Below, piece by piece: positions 24,755 through 32,506 of a DNA stretch of 64,000 nt. The first letter of the stretch is position 1, and the number at the start of each line of letters is the position of its first letter. Source of the DNA: Paenibacillus caseinilyticus (GTDB lineage: Bacteria; Bacillota; Bacilli; Paenibacillales; NBRC-103111); the NCBI RefSeq assembly GCF_027533645.1, contig NZ_JAQAGY010000015.1, positions 123,506-187,505 on the forward strand, in the 5' to 3' direction. The notes beneath the pieces are model-generated. The model was not told the DNA's origin. It worked only from the letters and a program-made list of their open reading frames with translations, and searched no databases. The position numbers and the translations under genes were made by a program.

Positions 24755-26215
24755 ATGAACAGAAAACCGTGGACTTTTGTGCTCTCCGCCTCGCTTATGG
24801 TATCGCTCTTCCCCTCCGCCGCCTTCGGGGCTGCCTCTTGGGCACCGGATACATCCTACCAGACGGGCGACGAGGCGGATTACAACGGTTCGACCTACGA
24901 AATTATTCAGCCCCATACCTCCCAGAAGGGATGGGAGCCGTCCAAGGTGCCAGCCTTATGGAAGAAGGCCCCGGACCGGGGCAATAATGATAACTATAAA
25001 ATTGTAACCTACTATACGTCTTGGTCCGTGTACGGGCGTAACTTCAAAGTGGCGGACATCGATGCGAGCAAAATTACGCACATCAACTATGCGTTCGCCG
25101 ACATCTGCTGGAACGGGCAGCACGGGAATCTCGACCCGACCGCCCCCAACCCGCAGTCTTATGCCTGCGCCGACGAAACCGGGACTATCGATGTGCCGAA
25201 CGGCACGATCGTACAGGGCGATCCTTGGGCGGACACCGGCATGGCATATCCGGGCGATACAGGGGACGAGCCGGTCAAGGGAAGCTTCAAGCAGCTTATC
25301 AAGCTGAAGGAAGCGAACCCGCATCTGCAGACGATCATCTCCGTCGGCGGATGGTCTTGGTCGAACCGCTTCTCCGAGGTGGCCGCAGACCCGGCAGCTC
25401 GGGCAGCCTTCGCCAAGTCAGCGGTTGATTTTCTGCGCAAATACCAATTCGACGGCGTCGATCTCGACTGGGAGTATCCGGGAGGCGGGGGTCTTGCGGG
25501 CAACGCGTCAAGCCCGGCCGACAAGCAGAATTATACGCTGCTGCTGCGGACCATCCGCGCGGAGCTCGACAAAGCCGGCAAAGCCGACGGCAAGCGCTAT
25601 CTCCTGACGATCGTCTCCGGCGCGAACCCTACGTTCGTTACGAATACGGAGCTGGACAAAATATCCAAAACGGTCGATTGGATCAATATCATGACCTATG
25701 ATTTTCATGGCAGCGGAGAAAAAAGAGCCGGCCAGAATGCCCCTCTGTACTATGATCGGGCGGATAACGGCGCGAACCCGCGCAACTTCAATGCAGACCA
25801 GGCCATCCAGAATCATCTGAAGGCCGGCGTGTCTCCGTCGAAGCTGGTCATGGGGCTGGCTTACTACGGCTTCGGTCTGCAGGGCTGCGGCAGCGAGAAC
25901 GGCGGCCTGTATCAGTCTTGCACCGGCCCGTCAGGGACAGGCACGTGGGAGCACGGGAGGTACGACTTCTACGACCTCGAAGCCAACTATATCAACAAGA
26001 ACGGCTACAAGCGGTATTGGAACAACAAGACCAAGACGCCGTACCTCTACAATCCGGACGGCGGAGTCTTCATCTCCTACGACGACGAGCAGTCCATTAA
26101 GGAGAAAGTGAAATATATCAAGAAAAACCGGCTTGCCGGCGCGATGTCCTGGGAAGTCACCCAGGACCGCAGCAAGACGCTTCAAACGGCTGTAAGAAAC
26201 GGCCTTCGTCATTAA
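24755..26215 (+). CDS. Secreted chitinase, GH18 with CBM5/12
   Basis: This is a 486-aa exported chitinase. A signal peptide spans residues 1-26 (FGA end). A chitin-binding CBM5/12 module follows at about 28-70, with WAPDTSYQTGDEADYNGSTY and the Trp-rich end. The GH18 catalytic domain covers 80-485: the DGVDLDWEYPG motif gives the acid/base Glu240, SVGGWSWSNRF is the other conserved strand, and MTYDFHG and MSWEVTQD complete the barrel. It should cut beta-1,4-linked N-acetylglucosamine chains of fungal or insect walls. GAGGAG lies about 14 bases before the ATG, a long spacing. No transporter or regulator is adjacent. Confidence 0.93.
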   Translation: MNRKPWTFVLSASLMVSLFPSAAFGAASWAPDTSYQTGDEADYNGSTYEIIQPHTSQKGWEPSKVPALWKKAPDRGNNDNYKIVTYYTSWSVYGRNFKVADIDASKITHINYAFADICWNGQHGNLDPTAPNPQSYACADETGTIDVPNGTIVQGDPWADTGMAYPGDTGDEPVKGSFKQLIKLKEANPHLQTIISVGGWSWSNRFSEVAADPAARAAFAKSAVDFLRKYQFDGVDLDWEYPGGGGLAGNASSPADKQNYTLLLRTIRAELDKAGKADGKRYLLTIVSGANPTFVTNTELDKISKTVDWINIMTYDFHGSGEKRAGQNAPLYYDRADNGANPRNFNADQAIQNHLKAGVSPSKLVMGLAYYGFGLQGCGSENGGLYQSCTGPSGTGTWEHGRYDFYDLEANYINKNGYKRYWNNKTKTPYLYNPDGGVFISYDDEQSIKEKVKYIKKNRLAGAMSWEVTQDRSKTLQTAVRNGLRH

Positions 26216-26275
26216 ATCCGCAGGCACTCTTACCTTATAGGAACATTGCATTTCGTCCTCTTCCCAAGCAACCCG

Positions 26276-26306
26276 GCCCCCATCCTTCACGGTGGGGGCT
26301 TTGTCG
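26276..26306 (+). terminator. Possible terminator after the chitinase gene
   Basis: GCCCCCA and TGGGGGC pair around a 10-base loop and are followed by TTTGTCGTT, a weak T tract. Confidence 0.55.
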
Positions 26307-26370
26307 TTCAGGGAACCTTTACTCTGCTGCGAAATGCCTGCAGGGCTAACCCGATTCCCGAAGAGGGCAG

Positions 26371-26418
26371 CACCACAACCCGGGGAAGGAGCCTTGCTCC
26401 TTCTTCCGGGTTGTGGTG
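26371..26418. repeat. Long inverted repeat between convergent genes
   Basis: A 13-bp outer stem (CACCACAACCCGG and its complement) and a 6-bp inner stem AAGGAG/CTCCTT flank a short loop. No T tract follows on either strand. It may slow transcription from both the chitinase gene and the Xaa-Pro peptidase gene. Confidence 0.65.
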
Positions 26419-26506
26419 TGTGCCCACGGCAAGCTGCCGGGCATATGATGGAACCCCTCATGATGCGGGCGCCGGCCTCGGGACGGCTGAGGGCTCTCCG
26501 CCGGCC

Positions 26507-27601
26507 TTACACGCCGATAACCGTCAACTCTTTGGGGAAGGTCGTGAGCACCTCCGCCCCATCCGGGGTCACCACCACGTTGTCTTCGATGCGGACGCCG
26601 CCGAAGCCTGGGATATAGATGCCGGGCTCCGCCGTGAAGAGCATGCCTTCCTTCAACACATCCTCGTTGCCTCCGTGAATCGAAGGATACTCGTGAATCT
26701 CGAGGCCGAAGCCGTGTCCGGCCCGGGTAATGAAGAACTCGCCGTAGCCTCTGCCCTCGATCGTGCTGCGGGCGGCACGGTCGAGGCTGCCGAACGAGAC
26801 GCCCGGGCGGGCGGCGGCGATCATGGCCAGGTTGGCCTGCAGCACGGCATCGTATACGGCCCGCACTTCGTCCCCGACCTCGCCTACTGCGAATGTCCGG
26901 GTGAGATCCGAGGCGTACCCGTCCACGAACACACCGGCATCAAGCAGCAGGAGGTGTCCTTCCCGGATCGGATCCGATGAGGAGACGCCATGCGGGAGAC
27001 CGGATTTTGCACCTGAGAGCACCATCGTCTCGAAGGAAGGCCCCTCGGAGCCGAGGCGCCGCATCTGGTACTCCATCTCGGCGACGAGCTCCACTTCGGT
27101 CATCCCCGGCTTCACCTGCGCAGCCGCGCTGCGGAATACCTCTTCGATGCAATGGATGGCCCGCCGGACCACGGCGATTTCCGCCGCATCCTTGATGACC
27201 CGCATGGCGGCCAGCTCACCCTCCAGGTTGTAGGCTTCCCCGGCAGAGGTGCAGGCCATCAGCGCACGGTAGCTTTTGACGTTCAAATGGTCTTCCTGCA
27301 CGCCGATCCTCGCCAGCTGCCGTCCGCCCAGGAGCTCCGAGAGTTTGGCATACGGATTCTCCGCGTCGAGATGCGACGCAATCTTCGTCACCGAAGAGGA
27401 CTGTACCGCCTTCTCTTCATCCAGCGCAGGCACATACAGGATCGGCTCCTCCCCTCTCGGGCACACCAGCGCGAGGAACCGCTCGTGGGGATTCGTATAG
27501 AAGCCCGTGAAGTAATACACGCTCTTCGGATGGGTAATGATTATCGCATCCAGCCGCTCCCCTTCGAGCAGCTCGTACAGCTTCGTGATCCGTTCTTTCA
27601 T
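26507..27601 (-). CDS. Xaa-Pro peptidase (M24B family)
   Basis: This is a 364-aa cytoplasmic metallopeptidase of the M24B family (Xaa-Pro dipeptidase/aminopeptidase P), which splits peptides with proline at the second position. The N-terminal creatinase-like domain covers 1-125 and the pita-bread catalytic domain 130-364. Five metal ligands are visible: Asp in LLLDAGVFV, Asp in SDLTRTF, His in GHGFGLEIHE, Glu in TAEPGIYIP and Glu in VRIEDNVVV. The start MKERITK is chosen over two earlier Met codons because AAAGGCGG lies about 9 bases ahead and gives the usual length. It is a single-gene unit. Confidence 0.9.
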   Translation of the reverse strand: MKERITKLYELLEGERLDAIIITHPKSVYYFTGFYTNPHERFLALVCPRGEEPILYVPALDEEKAVQSSSVTKIASHLDAENPYAKLSELLGGRQLARIGVQEDHLNVKSYRALMACTSAGEAYNLEGELAAMRVIKDAAEIAVVRRAIHCIEEVFRSAAAQVKPGMTEVELVAEMEYQMRRLGSEGPSFETMVLSGAKSGLPHGVSSSDPIREGHLLLLDAGVFVDGYASDLTRTFAVGEVGDEVRAVYDAVLQANLAMIAAARPGVSFGSLDRAARSTIEGRGYGEFFITRAGHGFGLEIHEYPSIHGGNEDVLKEGMLFTAEPGIYIPGFGGVRIEDNVVVTPDGAEVLTTFPKELTVIGV

Positions 27602-27715
27602 TTGGGCAGTCCGCCTTTCTTGTTCCATGATCTTCATATGTAAGTATAACTGGATCTTCGCTCTCTATTGTACTATGCCGAGCCTTCTGCGTTAAACTCC
27701 GGCAGGCGGATCTCC

Positions 27716-28522
27716 CTATTCCGGCGGCCGATCTGCCGCCAGGATGTAGATGCCCGGGAGGCGGTCTTCGGTTCCGGATGGCGCTTCTTCAGGGAATACC
27801 CAGCGCTGTGCACTGCCCCGTTCTTCCTGCAGAGACCGGATCATCAGGCCCGCTTCGGCGACAGCCGTCACGATCTCTCCCATCGTCCAGCCCCTCGTAT
27901 ACACGGTGCTAAGGCCGGCGCGTTCCTCCGCTGTGAGGAACACCGCATACGGAACCACCCCCGGCTCCAGGCTCTCGTCAAAATAATTCCCGTCAGCGGT
28001 CACCTGTCCGCCCTTCCAGCGCAGCAGTTTGCGGGCGACAGGGTGATAATCGCGAAGGACCATGCGTCCTCCGGGCCGCAGCATGCCGGCCACCCGGCCG
28101 AAGAATGCCCGCAGATCCTGCAGCCAATGGAGAATCCCTAGCTCCATCAGCACCAGATCGAAGCCTTCCATCGGCTCTTCCGCCGGAATCGCCATAACGT
28201 CGGAGACGATATACCGGAGTCGTACGCCTGCTGCAGCCGCCAGCTCGCCCGCATACCTTGCATTCTCCGGCGAGAGATCGACCACGGTCACCTCGGCCCC
28301 CAGCAGGGCGAGCGCTACAGCGGCTTTGCCATTCGAGCCCAGCAGATTGGCCGCACGCTTGCCGCGAAGGTCACCCAGCAGCGTTCCGAACGGGGCAAGC
28401 TTCTTACCGGGATCTCTGCGCAGCTGCTCTGCGAGCTCCTCCGGCCTCCCCTTGCCGCGGATCCAGGCTTCGTAAGCGTGCCGGCTCCAGCCCGCCCGAT
28501 TAGAGTCTGTCACCTTGTCCAT
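27716..28522 (-). CDS. Class I SAM-dependent methyltransferase
   Basis: This 268-aa enzyme has a Rossmann-type methyltransferase core. The motif I region is NLLGSNGKAAVALALLGAEV, with the acidic end of strand 2 in VDLSPENARYA. Motif IV is in FDLVLMELGILHWL, and a later helix follows MLRPGGRMVLRDY, which is the usual post-motif. The substrate is unknown; it resembles small-molecule methyltransferases of the Methyltransf_11/25 group. The start MDKVTD is chosen because GAGAGGGGG lies about 7 bases upstream. There is no partner gene. Confidence 0.83.
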   Translation of the reverse strand: MDKVTDSNRAGWSRHAYEAWIRGKGRPEELAEQLRRDPGKKLAPFGTLLGDLRGKRAANLLGSNGKAAVALALLGAEVTVVDLSPENARYAGELAAAAGVRLRYIVSDVMAIPAEEPMEGFDLVLMELGILHWLQDLRAFFGRVAGMLRPGGRMVLRDYHPVARKLLRWKGGQVTADGNYFDESLEPGVVPYAVFLTAEERAGLSTVYTRGWTMGEIVTAVAEAGLMIRSLQEERGSAQRWVFPEEAPSGTEDRLPGIYILAADRPPE

Positions 28523-28686
28523 CTTCCATCCCCCTCTCACCGAAGAACTCACTCTTTTCCATGGACATGCTGTACTCTCCGGCTCATAACTGTAAAGGAT
28601 ATCCAATGCGCTGTCAACGCCACCGCCTTAGAGCAGGAGGATGAACCAGCTTCCCTGTCCGCTTCTCGTACGGGATGAGCCCATAC

Positions 28687-28712
28687 CCAAAAGCCGGAAT
28701 CGCTTCCGGCTT
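28687..28712 (-). terminator. Terminator after the 179-aa unknown gene
   Basis: AAGCCGGAA and its complement form a 9-bp stem with a four-base loop, and TTTTGGG follows on the minus strand. Confidence 0.6.
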
Positions 28713-28769
28713 CAGGACACGCAGTATTCTTCGTGAGAATCAAGCTTGTGAGATATGGCGGGCACCGGG

Positions 28770-29309
28770 TCAGCGGGAAGCCAGCCTCCTGGCCATGCCC
28801 AGCAGCAGGATCTGGTCCTCCTCCGCCAGCTGAAGCGCGAGCTCGCGCAGCTCATCGGCCCTGCCGGACCGTACTGCCGCTTCGGGTGCCGGCCCCGATG
28901 TTACCGGAGCGCCGGCCGTCCCTTTGCCGGACTCGGGATTTTGCCTTGCTTCGGCGGCTACCGCCTCCTGAGGTAACGGCTCCGCAGGCACAACTGCGTC
29001 GGTCTTCGGTGCCGATCCATGGATGGAACTGACGACCTGTGAGCCTTCGCCCGGATAATAAGTCACGTACTGCACGTCCGGCTCTTCTTCGGCCTGGAAG
29101 TCGTCCAGCGTTGACAGCCGGATGCCCTCCGACTGCTTCGTATCCTCATTGTACAGCACGAAGGAGATGTCTCCGTCCTCCAGCATATCGAACTTCATGA
29201 TCCGGCCCCACAGCTTGACCGGCGTTTTTTGGCCTTTGGGGAGAAAGCTGGCATAGATCAGCGTGCCGTTCTCCAGCCAATAATGAAATTTACGATTCAT
29301 ATCCGACAT
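28770..29309 (-). CDS. Conserved-looking protein of unknown function
   Basis: This 179-aa protein is not recognised. Residues 1-75 are well ordered with alternating hydrophobic and charged residues (RKFHYWLENGTLIYASFLPK, then LWGRIMKFDMLEDGD), which looks like a small beta-barrel. Residues 90-145 are Pro, Ala, Glu and Thr-rich and probably disordered. The C-terminal 30 residues form a Leu-rich helix (ELALQLAEEDQILLLGMARR). There is no signal peptide. The start MSDMNRK has GGAGG 9 bases upstream. A 135-base gap separates it from the metallophosphoesterase gene on the same strand. Confidence 0.72.
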   Translation of the reverse strand: MSDMNRKFHYWLENGTLIYASFLPKGQKTPVKLWGRIMKFDMLEDGDISFVLYNEDTKQSEGIRLSTLDDFQAEEEPDVQYVTYYPGEGSQVVSSIHGSAPKTDAVVPAEPLPQEAVAAEARQNPESGKGTAGAPVTSGPAPEAAVRSGRADELRELALQLAEEDQILLLGMARRLASR

Positions 29310-29444
29310 ACATAGTGTCCTCCCGAATTCCCGCGTACGCAGCTTCCTCGCTGGGATGAATGGATGATAAGCCCTAGGGTACATATCGTCAGAACGGGGC
29401 CTACTTGTTAATTTATCCCTTAGGGTATCCCAATTCCGGGTATT

Positions 29445-30290
29445 TTACTTGCCGGCTGCGGCCGGCCCGGGGCCGAGATCGAGGTCGACGACGGCCAGAC
29501 GCATCTCCTCCAGCATGTCGGAGGTTCTCCACTCGCTCCCATAACCGAAGCAGGCGCAGATCAGCTCGGTCTGGTGATAACGGTGACGCCTCCGGTAATG
29601 GACATGCCCGCACACCGCATACCGGATTGAATCGGAGTACCTGGCGATCAGCTCCGCATACGCCTCGCTTCCCAGGAAGGCGTTGAAGTACCGCCAGGTT
29701 TCATTCGGCAGGGGAACCGTGAAGTGCCGGTGCGGCACCACGTGGGTGACCAGCACAATGTTCCGCTCCCGGTGGGCTTCGAGCTGGGCCTCCAGCTTAC
29801 TGAGAAAATACCGGTGCACCTCGGGTGCCGGACGATCCCACGGAGCAAATTCCCTGTCGCTCCAGACGCGGCCGTCCCGCTCCATCCGCCCGAATGCCTC
29901 TTCTGTGAACGCCCTGTCGCCGAATGAAAAATCGTACCATCCCAAGTCCCCGATCACGACCCACTCCCGGTTCACTTGGTACGGCGCCCTGCCCAGATTG
30001 CGCGGGTACTCGAGCAGCCGCCGGTAAATCTCCCACGTGCCGAGCTCCGGCTCCTTAGCGTTCCACACGTCATGATTGCCCGGAACCATCAGGCAGGGGA
30101 TGCCCGTCCGGCGCTCGATTTCTTCCAGCGCCTCCAGGGTGCTGCGGTAATGACTCGACAGGTCCCCGGCGATCAGGAGCAGCTCCGATCCCCGTTCGTT
30201 CACGACGGTACAAAGCGCATCGATTACGCTCATCGGCGCTTTCTGCCGGTAGGTGTCGATATGCAGATCCGAGATTATGCTGATCTTCAT
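29445..30290 (-). CDS. Calcineurin-like metallophosphoesterase
   Basis: This 281-aa enzyme has all the metallophosphoesterase blocks: SDLHID at residues 7-12, IAGDLSSH, PGNHDVWN, LVTHVVPHRH and GHVHYRR. These bind two metal ions and catalyse phosphoester cleavage. The specific substrate is unknown (nucleotide, protein or phosphodiester). The ATG has AAAGGAG about 8 bases upstream. No signal peptide is present, so it is predicted to be cytoplasmic. It is divergent from the DMT exporter gene, 149 bases away. Confidence 0.87.
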   Translation of the reverse strand: MKISIISDLHIDTYRQKAPMSVIDALCTVVNERGSELLLIAGDLSSHYRSTLEALEEIERRTGIPCLMVPGNHDVWNAKEPELGTWEIYRRLLEYPRNLGRAPYQVNREWVVIGDLGWYDFSFGDRAFTEEAFGRMERDGRVWSDREFAPWDRPAPEVHRYFLSKLEAQLEAHRERNIVLVTHVVPHRHFTVPLPNETWRYFNAFLGSEAYAELIARYSDSIRYAVCGHVHYRRRHRYHQTELICACFGYGSEWRTSDMLEEMRLAVVDLDLGPGPAAAGK

Positions 30291-30439
30291 GGCTCGCTCC
30301 TTTCATCCCTATTCGTAGAGCGCATAGGGTCAACCTGCTTTTTTATGATGACAAAGGAGGGCAAGGTTCGGTACAATAAAGATTCGCTTATACATAAAGA
30401 GCCGCAAGTAAACCATTCTGGTCAAAGGTGGGATCTTTC

Positions 30440-31401
30440 GTGCGCCCGATCCTCATCGGCATATGCGCCGCTTTTTTCTTCGCCTTCACCTTCGTGCTGA
30501 ACCGCTCCATCTCGCTATCGGGCGGCTCGTGGATGTGGAATGCCTCCCTGCGGTATTTCTTCATGGTTCCCCTGCTGATCCTCCTGGTCGGACGGCATCG
30601 CCTGCCGCCGCTGTGGGCGGAGATCCGCAGGAATCCAGGCGCTTGGCTGCTCTGGAGCTGCGTCGGCTTCGGCCTGTCTACGCGCCGCTATGTCTGGCCT
30701 CGGACTACAGCCCGGGGTGGCTGATCGCCGGAACGTGGCAGATTACGATCATCTCCGGTTCGCTGCTCGCTCCGCTCTTCAAGCAGAACAAGGACGGGCG
30801 GCTCGTCCGGGGAACCGTCCCTTGGCGCGGGATGGGCTTCTCGCTCATGATTCTGCTGGGCATCCTGCTCATCCAAGCCGAGCACTTCACCTGGAACGAT
30901 CCATCCGCGCTGCTGCTGGGCCTCCTCCCGGTCCTGCTCGCCTCCTTCGCCTATCCGCTCGGCAACCGCAAGATGATGGATCTCTGCAGCGGACGGCTCA
31001 GCGCCACCCAGCGGCTCCTCGGCATGACGCTGCTTAGTATGCCGTTCTGGCTCCTGCTCGCCGTCTTCGGCTGGATCGAATCGGGCGTGCCGAGCTCTGG
31101 TCTCGTCTTCCAGTCGGCGCTCGTCGCTATTCTGTCAGGCATCATCGCGACGGCGCTGTTCTTCCGGGCCACGGACGCGGTGCACGGCGACATGCAGAAG
31201 CTCGGCGCGGTCGAAGCGACCCAATCGCTCGAAGTGCTCTTCGCGGTCATCGGCGAAGTCCTGATTCTGTCGGCACCCCTGCCCGCCGTGTGGGGCTGGC
31301 TCGGGATGGCGCTGATCTGCCTCGGCATGGCCGCCCAGAGCGCCTGGTCCGTGCGGGCCTCGCGCCGGACCGAGCACTTATCCGCTCCCTCATCCGGGTG
31401 A
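30440..31401 (+). pseudogene. DMT-family (EamA/EmrE-like) exporter with a one-base frameshift
   Basis: The gene starts at a GTG with AAGGTGGG ahead and reads RPILIGICAAFFFAFTFVLN and further membrane helices up to about 30680. The protein then continues in a different frame as YAPLCLASDYSPGWLIAG and runs through seven more hydrophobic segments to 31401. Loss of one base near CTGTCTACG (about 30678) explains the shift; adding one base would restore GFGLFYAPLCL. The whole would be about 320 aa with ten helices. Either it is a recent pseudogene or the base was missed in sequencing. Codon use is otherwise normal, and it lies beside the RidA-like gene. Confidence 0.8.
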
Positions 31402-31460
31402 GCTGTTCCGCAGCCGGCGGCCCGTCGCCCCAAGGCAGCCTCCCCGGCTGCCGGATCCAA

Positions 31461-31496
31461 GCCCTGCACGGACCGCTGATGCGGCTCCGGCAGGGC
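31461..31496 (+). terminator. Hairpin, possible terminator of the DMT gene
   Basis: GCCCTGC/GCAGGGC encloses CGGA/TCCG and CCGC/GCGG, closed by TGAT. The T tract is poor (TTAGCGGCG), so activity is uncertain. It also lies just past the RidA-like stop on the other strand. Confidence 0.5.
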
Positions 31497-31512
31497 TTAG
31501 CGGCGTTCCCCG

Positions 31513-32028
31513 TTACTCTTCCACCTGAAAGATGGAATCGACGATCACAGGCAGGTTGTCCCGGAGGGAGCTCGCCCCGAAGACCGAGCGCGCATGCGTG
31601 CCCTGCTCGCCGAACACCTCCAGCATCAGATCCGAGAAGCCGTTCAGCACTTTGTGGTGCTCTTCGAAGGCGGGATCGGCGTTCACGAACCCCTGCACTT
31701 TCACGACCCGCTTCACGCGGTCCAGCGAGCCCAGTGCCGACTGCAGCACGGCAAGCACTTCGACGCCTGTGCTCCGGGCATAAGCATATCCTTCTTCCGT
31801 TGCGAATTCCGCACCCAGCTTGCCCCTTGGCTTGCCCGCCGGTCCCTTGCCGGACACGAACATCAAGCCATTCACGATGACATAGTTCGCGTACTTGGCT
31901 GCGGGCTCCGAAGCTTGCGGCAGCGCAATGCCCAAGGCTTCCAGCCGCGCTTGCACCGATTCCGGCTCACCTTCATTCGTACGGGACAGCGATTGCGGTC
32001 CGGATAATGATTCAGGCGTTGGATTCAT
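31513..32028 (-). CDS. RidA/YjgF-family protein
   Basis: This 171-aa protein belongs to the RidA/YjgF/YER057c superfamily, of the longer subgroup. The family removes reactive enamine/imine intermediates or acts as small deaminases. The core covers about 28-170: LEALGIALPQASEPAAKY, VSGKGPAGKPRGKLGAEF and FVNADPAFEEHHKVLNGFSD match the family. The C-terminal ending has a catalytic-type Arg in HARSVFGASSL. The N-terminal 25 residues are extra and hydrophilic. GAAGGAG lies about 7 bases before the chosen ATG. A gene for a small membrane protein lies upstream. Confidence 0.85.
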   Translation of the reverse strand: MNPTPESLSGPQSLSRTNEGEPESVQARLEALGIALPQASEPAAKYANYVIVNGLMFVSGKGPAGKPRGKLGAEFATEEGYAYARSTGVEVLAVLQSALGSLDRVKRVVKVQGFVNADPAFEEHHKVLNGFSDLMLEVFGEQGTHARSVFGASSLRDNLPVIVDSIFQVEE

Positions 32029-32087
32029 AGGGATGACTCCTTCTCTCCGTCCCAGCGCCATTGTGCCGCGCGACCGTTAGGACCTGT

Positions 32088-32366
32088 CTACTCTTTTGTT
32101 TCAATCTCGGGCTGCTCCTTCTCTACCTTTCGCTGTATATGTGGAATTTCCTTCCTCCTGATTTTGTGTTTTCTTTGGAGCAGGACCAGCAGAACGGCCG
32201 TATGGCCTGCGCTTAGCCCTAAGAACAGCAGCGTGAAGAAAAAAAGCATGTTGATGTACGCGCTATGTTTATCTGTACTCAGCAGGTAGGCTGCTCCAGC
32301 AGCAGATCCGCATAACCATACGACCATCGCGGCAGTGATGCGCAGGCGCTTCTTTACTTCGTTCAT
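32088..32366 (-). CDS. Small membrane protein with two helices
   Basis: This 92-aa protein has two hydrophobic segments (about residues 9-29 and 39-63), a basic loop RKHKIRRKE and a charged C-terminal tail. I do not recognise a family. Its GGAGGAGG ribosome site is about 9 bases before the ATG. It is upstream of the RidA-like gene by 60 bases, so the two may share a transcript. Confidence 0.7.
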   Translation of the reverse strand: MNEVKKRLRITAAMVVWLCGSAAGAAYLLSTDKHSAYINMLFFFTLLFLGLSAGHTAVLLVLLQRKHKIRRKEIPHIQRKVEKEQPEIETKE

Positions 32367-32440
32367 CTGATCCTTGCCTCCTCCCCTAATCCCCTGCCCT
32401 TCACCGCTCCATATTCCATATATTCCCTAATCTTATCAAA

Positions 32441-32471
32441 GAAAAAGAAGAGCCGCATCCCCTGCAGCTCT
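32441..32471 (-). terminator. Terminator of the PL11 lyase gene
   Basis: On the minus strand GAGC-T-GCA and TGC-G-GCTC pair around GGGGA and are followed by TTCTTTTTC. Confidence 0.75.
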
Positions 32472-32506
32472 CCTCTTTGCACCTGCGATTCGGACTAGGG
32501 ACCCGG

